Origin: Chloroflexota bacterium
GTDB lineage: Bacteria > Chloroflexota > Anaerolineae > UBA4142
Assembly (NCBI GenBank): GCA_016208315.1
Contig: JACQYF010000209.1
Coordinates: forward strand, 54,987-118,986
Length of the DNA: 64,000 nt
Direction: 5' to 3'
Positions 1 to 7,637 of the stretch are shown piece after piece. Below the pieces are notes generated by a model. That model was not told the origin of the DNA, did not search any database, and saw only the letters and a program-made list of their open reading frames with translations. The translations under genes and the position numbers were made by a program. Position 1 is the first letter of the stretch, and every line of letters starts with the position of its first letter.

Positions 1-126
1 CGCCGCTTGACGCATGCGCGGGCGCATGCCGATTCCTACTTGGATACAGACCCGCTAACTCGTGAGCAAGTTCTCGACCGCGTGCTCACGTTTCTTGACG
101 CCTTGACGTCGCCCCGTGCCTTGTGA
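1..126 (+). CDS. 3' end of an unidentified protein (partial)
   Basis: An open frame runs from the window edge to a TGA at 124-126 and gives 41 residues. The end reads as a charged amphipathic helix (LTREQVLDRVLTFLDALT). This resembles the last helix of c-type cytochrome or di-haem peroxidase proteins, but no CxxCH is visible in the part present, so the family is not assigned. It is immediately followed by the secD promoter, so it is the last gene of the upstream unit. The frame is open and protein-like in composition; identity is a guess. Confidence 0.45.
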   Translation, partial: RRLTHARAHADSYLDTDPLTREQVLDRVLTFLDALTSPRAL

Positions 127-134
127 CCTGCGAC

Positions 135-163
135 TTGCCTGTTTTATCCACTTGGTTTATAAT
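135..163 (+). promoter_or_regulatory. secD promoter
   Basis: TTGCCT at 135-140 and a perfect TATAAT at 158-163 are separated by 17 bp. This is a good housekeeping-sigma promoter about 60 bp upstream of the secD start. It begins just after the stop of the preceding gene. Confidence 0.75.
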
Positions 164-229
164 CCCCCCGGTTTGTCTCGTCCCATACAGGGGCCGTATT
201 TGGAATCCTACTGTTGATGAAAGGTCTCG

Positions 230-1675
230 ATGCGAGAACGTAATTACATTTTTCTGGTTGGGATTATTTTTGTCGCCTTGATTGCCGGCTGGATTGACCT
301 GCCCGATAACCCCGGACTGCGGCTCGGGCCCATTAACAAAGACATCCGCGTTCATGAAGGTCTCGACCTTCAAGGCGGGCTCCAAGTTTTGCTCCAAGCG
401 GATGTTGCTGATTGCAATTCGGTGTCGGATGAATCAATGGAAGCGGCCAAAGCCATCGTCGAGAATCGGATCAATGGCCTGGGGGTAGTGGAACCGCTGA
501 TTCAGCGTCAAGGCCGATGTCGTCTCGTGGTCGAATTGCCGGGCATCAGTAACCCTAACGAAGCAATCGCGACCTTTGGCGGCACAGGGCTGTTGGAATT
601 TGTTGATGCTGGCGATACCGCCTTGGCGGAAGGTCAAATCGTCCAGACGACGGGCATCTCCACGGTCGTCCTGCCGGGGACGCCAGTGCCAACCGTGCCG
701 CCGCCTACTCCGACGGCTGTGCCTACTCCCGCGGCGGGCATCACCGCGACCAGTCCGGTGACGACAACCACACCGGTAACGCCGACCATTTATCGGACGG
801 TGATGACCGGCAAGGATCTGCAGACCGCCAGCGTCTCATTCCAACAGACGACCAGTCAGCCGTTCATTTCATTCTCGTTGACTTCGGACGGCGGCAAGAT
901 TTTTGGCGATTACACCTCCAAGAACGTCAACAAATTCTTGGCGATTGTCTTGGACAAGCGGGTCATCTCCTCGCCAGTGATCAAGAGCCCGATCACGGAC
1001 GGCAACGGCATCATCGAAGGCCAGTTCTCTTTGCCAGAAGCTCAGAATCTGGTGATTCAGCTCAAATATGGCGCCTTGCCGATTCCGCTCAAAGTCGTCG
1101 AATCCAGCGCGATCGGTCCAACCCTGGGTCGCGATTCGGTCAGTAAGAGCATCATGGCGGGAGCGATTGGCTTGATTATCGTCATCCTGTTCATGCTCCT
1201 GTACTATCGCTTGCCCGGATTGCTCGCCGCGATCGCGCTGACGATCTACGCCCTCATCGTTTTTGCGATTTACAAGTTCGGCATCCCCGGTATCTTCCCG
1301 TATGTGACCCTGACCTTGCCGGGCATTGCCGGATTCATCTTATCGGTCGGCATGGCGGTAGACGCCAACATTCTGATTTTCGAGCGCATGAAAGAAGAAT
1401 TACGCGCCGGGCGCTCGCTGATGCTGGCCGTCGAAGCTGGCTTTCAACGCGCCTGGCCCTCGATCCGCGACTCGAACTTTTCAACCCTGATCACCTGCGG
1501 AATCCTGCTATGGTTCGGCGCGAGTTTCGGGGCGAGTATTGTCGCCGGTTTCGCGCTGACTCTCGCTATCGGCGTGATTGTCAGTCTCTTTACGGCGATC
1601 ACCGTGACCCGGACGTTTCTCCGCTTGATCATGGACATGGATGTGACGACGAATCATTGGTGGTTCGGAGTATAA
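230..1675 (+). CDS. secD: Protein translocase subunit SecD
   Basis: Membrane subunit of the SecDF complex, which uses the proton gradient to help pull preproteins through SecYEG. The 481 residues show one N-terminal membrane segment (about 6-24), the LDLQGG signature at 45-50, a periplasmic head, and a C-terminal RND-type block of about five membrane segments from residue 300, including a GMAVDANILIFERMKEE stretch. The head carries an insertion of about 40 residues rich in Thr, Pro and Ala (about 148-188), an extracytoplasmic linker of the kind common in exported proteins of this genome. ATG start, with AAAGG upstream. secF follows 282 bp later but behind its own promoter. The assignment is firm. 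Confidence 0.97.
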   Translation: MRERNYIFLVGIIFVALIAGWIDLPDNPGLRLGPINKDIRVHEGLDLQGGLQVLLQADVADCNSVSDESMEAAKAIVENRINGLGVVEPLIQRQGRCRLVVELPGISNPNEAIATFGGTGLLEFVDAGDTALAEGQIVQTTGISTVVLPGTPVPTVPPPTPTAVPTPAAGITATSPVTTTTPVTPTIYRTVMTGKDLQTASVSFQQTTSQPFISFSLTSDGGKIFGDYTSKNVNKFLAIVLDKRVISSPVIKSPITDGNGIIEGQFSLPEAQNLVIQLKYGALPIPLKVVESSAIGPTLGRDSVSKSIMAGAIGLIIVILFMLLYYRLPGLLAAIALTIYALIVFAIYKFGIPGIFPYVTLTLPGIAGFILSVGMAVDANILIFERMKEELRAGRSLMLAVEAGFQRAWPSIRDSNFSTLITCGILLWFGASFGASIVAGFALTLAIGVIVSLFTAITVTRTFLRLIMDMDVTTNHWWFGV

Positions 1676-1693
1676 CCCTTGCGGGCTACAAAA

Positions 1694-1739
1694 AAAACGT
1701 CCCCATCAAGGCGTTGTGTGCCTGTGACGGGGACGTTTT
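1694..1739. terminator. Hairpin between secD and secF
   Basis: An 11-bp perfect stem (1694-1704 with 1729-1739, AAAACGTCCCC/GGGGACGTTTT) encloses a 24-nt loop and starts 19 nt after the secD stop. The A-run on the left makes a better intrinsic terminator for the minus strand. On the plus strand it may act as a weak terminator or mRNA-stabilising end. Confidence 0.55.
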
Positions 1740-1865
1740 AGGAAGGAGGGAGGAGCACAATGGGCCGCACCGCCCGCTTGACTCCGTGAATAATATAACA
1801 AGAACAAGTCCAAGACCGGTCAAAACGCGGTCAAAGGTGTGTGCCAATTTTCAAGTCTCTGGGCT

Positions 1866-1894
1866 TTGCTATCTCCGGTGACTTGTGCTAGAAT
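1866..1894 (+). promoter_or_regulatory. secF promoter
   Basis: TTGCTA (1866-1871), 17-bp spacer and an extended -10 (TGC then TAGAAT at 1889-1894). It lies between the secD hairpin and secF. It suggests that secF is transcribed separately, although SecD and SecF function as a complex. Confidence 0.6.
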
Positions 1895-1907
1895 GACAAC
1901 CGTTCTT

Positions 1908-1942
1908 ACTGTTCGCTGTTCACTGTTTACTGATTACTGACC
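1908..1942 (+). repeat. Heptamer repeat ACTGTTC x5 (family 1)
   Basis: Five tandem 7-nt units: ACTGTTC, GCTGTTC, ACTGTTT, ACTGATT, ACTGACC. They lie between the secF promoter and its ribosome binding site (GGGAGG, 1946-1951). The same heptamer, in either orientation, recurs at 6712-6732, 9845-9886 and 35867-35924. Confidence 0.85.
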
Positions 1943-1957
1943 CTTGGGAGGACGCGC

Positions 1958-2911
1958 GTGCTCGATATTGTCGGGAAACGATATTGGTATTTTGCTCTAT
2001 CGCTGCTGGTGATTATTCCAGGTCTCATCGCGATGGGGCTGACTTGGGGGCAAACTGGGCAGCCGTTTCGCCTGGCGATTGACTTTACCGGCGGTACATT
2101 GCTTCAATTGAAATTCGACAAGCCGCAAACCTTTAGTACGGAACAAATCGTTCGCACGCTCGAGCCGTTCAACATCACGTCAAATGATGTGGTGGTTCAG
2201 CAGTCCGGGACCGATACGCTGGTCCTCCGGACGCGCGAATTGGATACCGACACCAAGGTCAAGGTTGAAGCCGCGCTTGGCCAACAGTTTGGCAATTTCG
2301 TCGAGCAGCGCGCCGAGTCGGTCGGCCCGGCGATTGGCACTGAGGTTGCCCAGCGCGCCTTGATGGCGGTCGCGCTCGCGTCTATTGCGATTCTGTTGTA
2401 CATTACGTGGGCGTTCCGTCGCGTGCCGCAGCCCTTCCGCTATGGCGTCTGTGCCATCGTCGCGATGCTCCACGACGTGTTCGTCCTCCTCGGCACGGCT
2501 TCGATTTTTGGAATGATGCTGGGTTGGGAAGTGGATTCGTTGTTTCTTACAGCCCTGCTCACCGTCATCGGCTTTTCGGTTCACGACACGATTGTCGTGT
2601 TCGACCGAATTCGTGAGAACCTGAATCGCCTCCGCGGCACGCGCTTTGAGGATGTGGTCAATCATAGTATCATCCAGACGCTCGACCGGTCCATCAACAC
2701 GGTGCTCACCACGTTGTTCGTCTTGGGCGCGCTGATTCTCTTTGGCGGCGTCACGATTCAACATTTCGTCGTGACGCTATTCATCGGTATTTTGAGCGGC
2801 ATGTATTCCTCTATCTTCAACGCCGCGCCGCTCTTGGTGGTCTGGGAGAATGGCGAGCTACTTGCGTTCTTCCGCCGCATCTTCGGCGGGCAACGCCAGG
2901 CGACAGCCTGA
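1958..2911 (+). CDS. secF: Protein translocase subunit SecF
   Basis: Partner of SecD in proton-driven preprotein export. The 317 residues have one N-terminal membrane segment, the periplasmic motif IDFTGGTLLQL (about 43-53), and five C-terminal membrane segments with the SecF signature SVHDTIVVFDRIREN (about 207-221). GTG start at 1958 with GGGAGG 6 nt upstream. Length is normal. A strong terminator follows the stop codon. The assignment is firm. Confidence 0.97.
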   Translation: MLDIVGKRYWYFALSLLVIIPGLIAMGLTWGQTGQPFRLAIDFTGGTLLQLKFDKPQTFSTEQIVRTLEPFNITSNDVVVQQSGTDTLVLRTRELDTDTKVKVEAALGQQFGNFVEQRAESVGPAIGTEVAQRALMAVALASIAILLYITWAFRRVPQPFRYGVCAIVAMLHDVFVLLGTASIFGMMLGWEVDSLFLTALLTVIGFSVHDTIVVFDRIRENLNRLRGTRFEDVVNHSIIQTLDRSINTVLTTLFVLGALILFGGVTIQHFVVTLFIGILSGMYSSIFNAAPLLVVWENGELLAFFRRIFGGQRQATA

Positions 2912-2925
2912 ATTCGAATCATCGA

Positions 2926-2954
2926 GCCGCCCTCTGCAAGAGGGCGGCTTTTTT
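2926..2954 (+). terminator. secF intrinsic terminator
   Basis: A perfect 10-bp GC-rich stem (GCCGCCCTCT / AGAGGGCGGC), a 3-nt loop, then six T (2949-2954). It is a textbook Rho-independent terminator. Confidence 0.93.
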
Positions 2955-2977
2955 CATTGTGGAGTATCTACTCTCTT

Positions 2978-3006
2978 TTGACGATGCTCAACGGATGTGC
3001 TAAACT
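2978..3006 (+). promoter_or_regulatory. Promoter of the GNAT-lipoprotein unit (leaderless)
   Basis: TTGACG (2978-2983), 17-bp spacer and an extended -10 TGC-TAAACT (3001-3006). The expected transcription start is about 3012-3013, which coincides with the GTG start codon. The mRNA is therefore predicted to be leaderless. Confidence 0.7.
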
Positions 3007-3012
3007 ACTGAT

Positions 3013-3858
3013 GTGGGCATTTCGATTCGTGTGCGGCCGGCGCGGCCAGAAGATAAGCAAGCGATTCTCTCGTTCAGCCGGAACACGTTCAGTTGGGGCG
3101 ATTACATCCCCGAGGTTTGGGACAAGTGGCTTGGCGATCGAGCCGGTCAGATCGTCGTCGGTGTCGTGGACGGTCAACCCATTGCGATGCTGCACGTGGC
3201 GATTCTGGAGCAGCGCGTCGCGTGGATGGAAGGGATGCGCGTCCATCCCGATTTTCGCCGCCAAGGTCTGGGGACGGCCGTGGACGCCGGTGGGCTAGAG
3301 TATGCGCGGACCCGCGGTTGTCGCATTGCGCGACTGGCGACGAGCAGTAAGAACATCCCCGCGCAAAGGACCTTACGCACTCAGGGCTACACGCAGGTCG
3401 CGCAGTTCAATTCGTGGACGGCGCCGTCCGCTCACGGCGACGCGCTTGAATCGCGCGTCGCCACCGTGGATGACCTCGCCGAAATCCTCGCACGGTGGAA
3501 TCAATCCGAAATTCGCAACCCAAGCCACGCCTTACTACCTGACCCGTACTGGCGTTGGACCGATCTCACCGAGTCACGCCTCCGAGAGCAAATTGCCGCT
3601 AACCAAGTGCGGATCGTGCCCGGCGGTTTTGCGCTCTGCCCGACGTTTGATCGCGAAAAAGAGTTCTATGTTCACGCGTTGGCCGGCGATTCGGAAACGG
3701 TTCGCCAACTGGCGCTGGACGCGCGCGTGGAGGCGGGATACCGCGGATTCGAACAACTTGAGGCCATGATTGCCGACGACCTGCGGGTCAATTTGCCGCT
3801 TTCCAATACCGGATATGTTCTTGAAGGCGCCATGCTGGTCTACGAGCAAACACTGTGA
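3013..3858 (+). CDS. GNAT-family N-acetyltransferase
   Basis: A 281-residue protein whose N-terminal half is a GNAT acyl-CoA transferase fold. It starts IRVRPARPEDKQAIL, has a beta4 strand ending GMRVHPDFRRQGLGTA (about 74-89, the acetyl-CoA loop R-x-x-G-x-G/A) and a downstream LRTQGYTQV. The C-terminal half (about 135-281) is a second, weaker GNAT-like or unassigned domain, so it may be a tandem GNAT. Substrate unknown. The GTG start fits the expected leaderless transcript; an ATG at 3011 is in another frame. The stop overlaps the next start by GTGA, so the two genes are translationally coupled. Confidence 0.85.
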   Translation: MGISIRVRPARPEDKQAILSFSRNTFSWGDYIPEVWDKWLGDRAGQIVVGVVDGQPIAMLHVAILEQRVAWMEGMRVHPDFRRQGLGTAVDAGGLEYARTRGCRIARLATSSKNIPAQRTLRTQGYTQVAQFNSWTAPSAHGDALESRVATVDDLAEILARWNQSEIRNPSHALLPDPYWRWTDLTESRLREQIAANQVRIVPGGFALCPTFDREKEFYVHALAGDSETVRQLALDARVEAGYRGFEQLEAMIADDLRVNLPLSNTGYVLEGAMLVYEQTL

Positions 3859-5453
3859 AACGGCGCAAGTACTTTGCCATTGGAATCGTCGCGGCGCTAT
3901 GGGCGCTCGCCGCGTGCGCGCGGGTGCCCGTGCCCACCGCGGATCAGCCGACCTTTACACCGTCACCTTTGGCTACACTAGCGAGCGTCGTTGCCACGCC
4001 GATGCCATCGGCGGCGATTCCCACGAGCACTGTTCTGCCAACCGGCACGCCGACATCTGTTTCTGTCACGGCGATTCCTACGCGGGCGATCATGCCTTCA
4101 TCGTCGCCGACGCCCATTCTCACGCCAATTGCGTTTGATCGCAATCCGCGCGCCATATTGGTCGAGGCCGACGTAACGGGTGGTTCCAATCCGGCGCCGC
4201 GCGATATGCACGTTCCGCTCTTTCGGCTCTACGCGGATGGATTCGTCCTTTTGGCCGGCGAGCGCGCGCCGCTAACGACCGGGCTTGATGCGGCAGCGCG
4301 CGTGGGATATTTAAGCGAGACGGACATTCAGAGCTTGCTTGCCTATCTGCGCGATGGCGGATTTAATTCGCTCAACGCGTACTACGAGCCGCGTCCCGCG
4401 CCAAAGGATGCGCCGACCGCGCAGATAACGGTTTATTTGAACAAAACGAAAACCGTGCGCGTTTTCGCGCCGGATTCTCCGACCACGCCCAAGCCGTTTT
4501 CCGATGCGTTAGCTCGCATCACGCAAACTGTTCCAAGCGAACTCACGACATTCGTCCCGACCGATGGTTATCTGATCGCCTCGGCTGCCGGCAGCACAAG
4601 CGACCACAGAGCGAACAGCGATCTGGTCGAGTGGGGGAACAACGTCGGAGTGCGGCTCGCGGATGCGATGGATGGGGTGACCGTCTCCGGCAGCGCCTTT
4701 TCGAATGCGGCTGCGTTGATCGGTCGAGCATGGCCCAAATCCCTTTTTCGCGAGGGCAACAGTGTCTATCGCGTCCGCTTGGCGTCCAACCTGCCGCGCG
4801 CCGTTCACCTGACCGATTGGATTGGTACGATTCTCGAAGCGCCCCGGGAGTTTGATCGCCGCGCGTTTGATCTCGTCGGCTATTATCGCGGCGCGAACTT
4901 GTTCGGTGAGGCGCGCGGGAATCCCCCAACGCGCGGCGATTGGGTGCTCGTGGACGATAGCGGCGCAATTTACGTGAGCGGCATTGCTCCGCAGGGATTC
5001 GACCCTTCATCACGGGTGGACGCGTGGAATGTCGTTCGGGTGCGCGCGGTAGTCGTCTACGTGCGTTCCGGAACGAGTTACTTGGAGGCACGCAGCGTGG
5101 ATGCTTCGTCTTCTCATCTCTCGGCAAATCCGATCATCATCTCGAATGCACAAGCCGCAATCGCGGCCGTGAAATCGCGCTTTCCTGAAATGGGCAAGAT
5201 CAAGCCGGCCGGCGCGGGAATGATCGGCGCTTCGACTGACATCAAGGTCGTCGAGCGCGCCGATGGCTGGGATTTGGCTTTTTGGGAGGGCTGGGGCGAC
5301 TGCCCGGCCGGGTGTATCAATCATCGCTATTCCTATTTTTCGGTGAAAAAAGACGGCCGCCTGCAAAAGGCGGGTGAATATTCGCGCATCTATAACGCGA
5401 CCGGCAATTCGTTCGACACGACGGGCGCGCCGCTGTGGGGCGTGCCCAAGTAG
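3855..5453 (+). CDS. Lipoprotein of unknown function
   Basis: A 532-residue exported lipoprotein. The signal peptide has a KRRK start, a hydrophobic core and lipobox LAAC (Cys about 21). A Thr/Pro/Ser-rich linker (about 25-90) follows, then a large domain I do not recognise. The middle part (about 360-420) contains an RGDWVLVDDSGAIYVSG stretch resembling OB-fold segments. The C-terminal part reads as a small beta domain with a CPAGC pair (about 478-482) and WDLAFWEGWGDC. GTG start overlaps the stop of the GNAT gene by 4 nt. The coupling could mean that the acetyltransferase acts in the same pathway, but that is inference only. Confidence 0.8.
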   Translation: MKRRKYFAIGIVAALWALAACARVPVPTADQPTFTPSPLATLASVVATPMPSAAIPTSTVLPTGTPTSVSVTAIPTRAIMPSSSPTPILTPIAFDRNPRAILVEADVTGGSNPAPRDMHVPLFRLYADGFVLLAGERAPLTTGLDAAARVGYLSETDIQSLLAYLRDGGFNSLNAYYEPRPAPKDAPTAQITVYLNKTKTVRVFAPDSPTTPKPFSDALARITQTVPSELTTFVPTDGYLIASAAGSTSDHRANSDLVEWGNNVGVRLADAMDGVTVSGSAFSNAAALIGRAWPKSLFREGNSVYRVRLASNLPRAVHLTDWIGTILEAPREFDRRAFDLVGYYRGANLFGEARGNPPTRGDWVLVDDSGAIYVSGIAPQGFDPSSRVDAWNVVRVRAVVVYVRSGTSYLEARSVDASSSHLSANPIIISNAQAAIAAVKSRFPEMGKIKPAGAGMIGASTDIKVVERADGWDLAFWEGWGDCPAGCINHRYSYFSVKKDGRLQKAGEYSRIYNATGNSFDTTGAPLWGVPK

Positions 5454-5465
5454 ATTAATTTCCTA

Positions 5466-5494
5466 TTGTCGTTCGTATTCTCTCGCGCTACAAT
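5466..5494 (+). promoter_or_regulatory. Promoter of CAP protein gene
   Basis: TTGTCG (5466-5471), 17-bp spacer, TACAAT (5489-5494). The predicted start is about 5501, leaving only about 5 nt before the TTG start codon at 5507, so the mRNA would be nearly leaderless. Confidence 0.6.
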
Positions 5495-5506
5495 GGACAT
5501 CGAACA

Positions 5507-6688
5507 TTGGACCTTCGACGCAACACCGGAGCGGTTCTACTCGTTCTACTCTTTGTGAGTCTTGTTGTCCCGGCCTTGGCTGACTCGCCGAACACCGTTG
5601 CCGCGCTCGCGGCGCGGATCAACGCCGAGCGCGTGGCGCGCGGGCTGCCGCCGTACGCGCTGAACGCGCAGTTGAGTGCGGCCGCGCAAGCGCACGCGCA
5701 AGACATCGCCAAGACCGGCAAGTATGGTCACACCGGCTCGGATGGCTCAACCCTTGTCGTGCGCGTTGGGCGAGTCGGCTATGGCGAGTATTCTTGGGGA
5801 CGACGCGTCGGCGAGAACTATGCCGTCTATCGCAGCATAGACGACGCGATGGGTTTTTGGATGAAGAGTAAGGCGCATCGCGAGAATATTTTGCACGAGG
5901 TCTATCGCGAGATCGGCATTGGGCTGACGCCGGCGAATCAGTGGGGCGCGACGGTTTACGTTCTCAATTTCGGCGCGCAGCCGAACATCCTGCCGATTTT
6001 TATCAACAACGGCGCGGATTCAACCCAATCGCCCAACGTAACGATCACACTGACTGAAGAAAACGCTTTGCCGGCAGGCGAGGGCAAAATGATCGGCCGG
6101 CCAAAGCAAGTGCAAGTTTCCAACTCGCCGGACTTTGCCGATGCAGACTGGCAGCCCTACGCGGACAAGATTCCCTGGACGCTGCCGGCGAGCGGCGGCG
6201 CGAAAACGGTGTACGTGAAATATCGCGATGCCAATGGCCGGACGGCGACGAGCAGCGATTCGATTACGCTCGGCGGCGCGGCGATGGCGAACCAAGCCGC
6301 GGTAGTTACGGCAACGCGGACCGCCACGCCGCGGCCAACCTCTACTCCGCGCCCTACTGCGACCAATACGCGCCGACCGACGTCAACCGTGACGCGCACG
6401 CCGCGGCCCAGCGCGACGCCAACGGATACGCCCGAGCCAACCGAAACCGTCACGCCCACGCCCGAAGTAATCGAGATCGCACAATCGGCGCAAGCGATCA
6501 CGTCCATTCCGTTGATCTACTTGAAACCGACCGTCGCGCCGCTTCCGACCGCTGCGGTGGCTGGTCTCGCGCTTGAAACTGGCGCTCCAATTGACGCATT
6601 GGCGGGCGGTATCTTCGCAGTGGGTTTCGGCTTGGGAATCTTGGCGATCATCAAATTCCGATCCCGCCGCACTCCGCCCAATCGTTGA
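5507..6688 (+). CDS. CAP (SCP-like) domain exported membrane protein
   Basis: 393 residues. The order is a signal peptide (about 1-26, cleavable after ALA); a bacterial CAP domain (about 30-160) with INAERVARGLPPYALN, a GHTGSDG loop, GENYAV and HRENILHEVYREIGIG; a beta-rich region (about 165-255); a Thr/Pro/Arg-rich stalk (about 265-325); and a C-terminal membrane helix (about 364-382) with positive residues after it. It is therefore probably anchored by its C-terminus with the CAP domain outside. CAP proteins bind lipids or act as small extracellular hydrolases; the role here is unknown. TTG start, chosen because it gives a complete signal peptide. A second CAP protein follows. Confidence 0.9.
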   Translation: MDLRRNTGAVLLVLLFVSLVVPALADSPNTVAALAARINAERVARGLPPYALNAQLSAAAQAHAQDIAKTGKYGHTGSDGSTLVVRVGRVGYGEYSWGRRVGENYAVYRSIDDAMGFWMKSKAHRENILHEVYREIGIGLTPANQWGATVYVLNFGAQPNILPIFINNGADSTQSPNVTITLTEENALPAGEGKMIGRPKQVQVSNSPDFADADWQPYADKIPWTLPASGGAKTVYVKYRDANGRTATSSDSITLGGAAMANQAAVVTATRTATPRPTSTPRPTATNTRRPTSTVTRTPRPSATPTDTPEPTETVTPTPEVIEIAQSAQAITSIPLIYLKPTVAPLPTAAVAGLALETGAPIDALAGGIFAVGFGLGILAIIKFRSRRTPPNR

Positions 6689-6732
6689 ATACGCAATACG
6701 CAATACTACTCACTGTTCACTGTTTACGGTCC
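6688..6732 (+). repeat. Two adjoining heptamer repeats (AATACGC and ACTGTTC families)
   Basis: AATACGC x2 plus AATACT (6688-6707) is followed by ACTGTTC, ACTGTTT, ACGGTCC (6712-6732). The first unit shares its first base with the TGA stop of the CAP gene. The last ends 4 nt before the next start codon. Two unrelated 7-nt units are stacked in one short spacer. Confidence 0.8.
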
Positions 6733-6736
6733 TGAG

Positions 6737-7522
6737 GTGTTTTGCTTGGCTCGCCAAACTGGAATCCTACTGCTCCTGATTCTCGCCGTCTCCGCGTGCA
6801 GTTTGGCACAGGTCGTGGCGCCGGCGCCGGCTCCTTCGCCACTGCCGACGGTTTATGCCACCTACACGGTTCAACCGGGCGATACCCTCAGCCAAATTGC
6901 CGTGCGCTTTCGCGTGACGCTTGAGCAATTGATCGCGCTGAACGTGGACCGCTATCCCACCTTGGCGCGCGATCCTTCGACGATCAGAGTGGGATGGGAA
7001 TTGCGGGTGCCGCAACCGAACGCGGCCGTCCGCGAAACGGCGACGGCAGACGCGAGTTTCCCACAAGTTGATTTGAATCAGGCCGCCCGGCTCGTGGTCG
7101 AAGGGATCAACAGCGCGCGGGCCCGATACGGTCTGGTGCTGTTTCGCTCGGATGTGGCGCTCACGCGCATCGCGACCGATCGCAGCACCGACATGATTGC
7201 GCGCGAATACTTTAGCCACTATGATCCCCAGACCGGCCAGGAGCCGTTGCTGCGGAATCTCCAAGCCAACAATTTCGCGTATCAATATGCCGGCGAAAAT
7301 ATCGCCGAAATCAAGAATGATGCGGGTTGGGTCCCGCCCTTGCTGACGGTCGCCGCGCGCTACAGCGCCGAAGATTTGGCCAACGAGTTCGTCACGGGTT
7401 GGCTCAACAGTCCCGATCATCGCGCCAATATTCTCAACTCGCATTACCGGCGCACCGGCGTCGCGCTCGCCGTAAGCCGCGACGGCCGCCGCATCGTCGC
7501 AACGCAGGTATTTTCAGACTGA
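6737..7522 (+). CDS. LysM-CAP domain lipoprotein
   Basis: A 261-residue lipoprotein. It has a hydrophobic leader with lipobox SAC (Cys about 21), a Pro/Ala linker, a LysM peptidoglycan-binding repeat (about 40-92: YTVQPGDTLSQIAVRF ... VGWELRVP) and a CAP domain (about 110-261). The CAP domain contains INSARARYGL, FSHYDPQTG, YAGENIAE and DHRANILNSHYRRTGVALA. It is probably a cell-wall-associated CAP protein. GTG start at 6737; TTG at 6746 is an alternative that keeps the lipobox. The stop codon abuts copy A of the palindromic repeat. Confidence 0.92.
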   Translation: MFCLARQTGILLLLILAVSACSLAQVVAPAPAPSPLPTVYATYTVQPGDTLSQIAVRFRVTLEQLIALNVDRYPTLARDPSTIRVGWELRVPQPNAAVRETATADASFPQVDLNQAARLVVEGINSARARYGLVLFRSDVALTRIATDRSTDMIAREYFSHYDPQTGQEPLLRNLQANNFAYQYAGENIAEIKNDAGWVPPLLTVAARYSAEDLANEFVTGWLNSPDHRANILNSHYRRTGVALAVSRDGRRIVATQVFSD

Positions 7523-7625
7523 ACCTCACCCCCCTCCCCCTTCCCCCTCCCCCCTCTCCTGAACCGAAATTCAGGTTCAGGAGAGGGGGAGGGGGTGCCC
7601 GAAGGGCGGGGGTAGCAGGTGAGGT
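7523..7625. repeat. Palindromic repeat, family P copy A
   Basis: 103 bp beginning ACCTCACC and ending GGTGAGGT. The core hairpin is CTCTCCTG-AACC...GGTT-CAGGAGAG. Long C-runs on the left and G-runs on the right make a near-continuous stem. It starts the base after the TGA of the LysM-CAP gene. The related copies are at 22803-22897 and 60813-60907. The loop-proximal stem differs among copies but stays complementary (AACC/GGTT, GTTT/AAAC, ACCT/AGGT). Confidence 0.9.
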
Positions 7626-7637
7626 GGGAGGCGTAAC

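Noticed and set aside
7523..7625. Ordinary intrinsic terminator
   Set aside because: Stem is far too long, there is no T-run, and copies occur inside a gene; better described as a repeat element.
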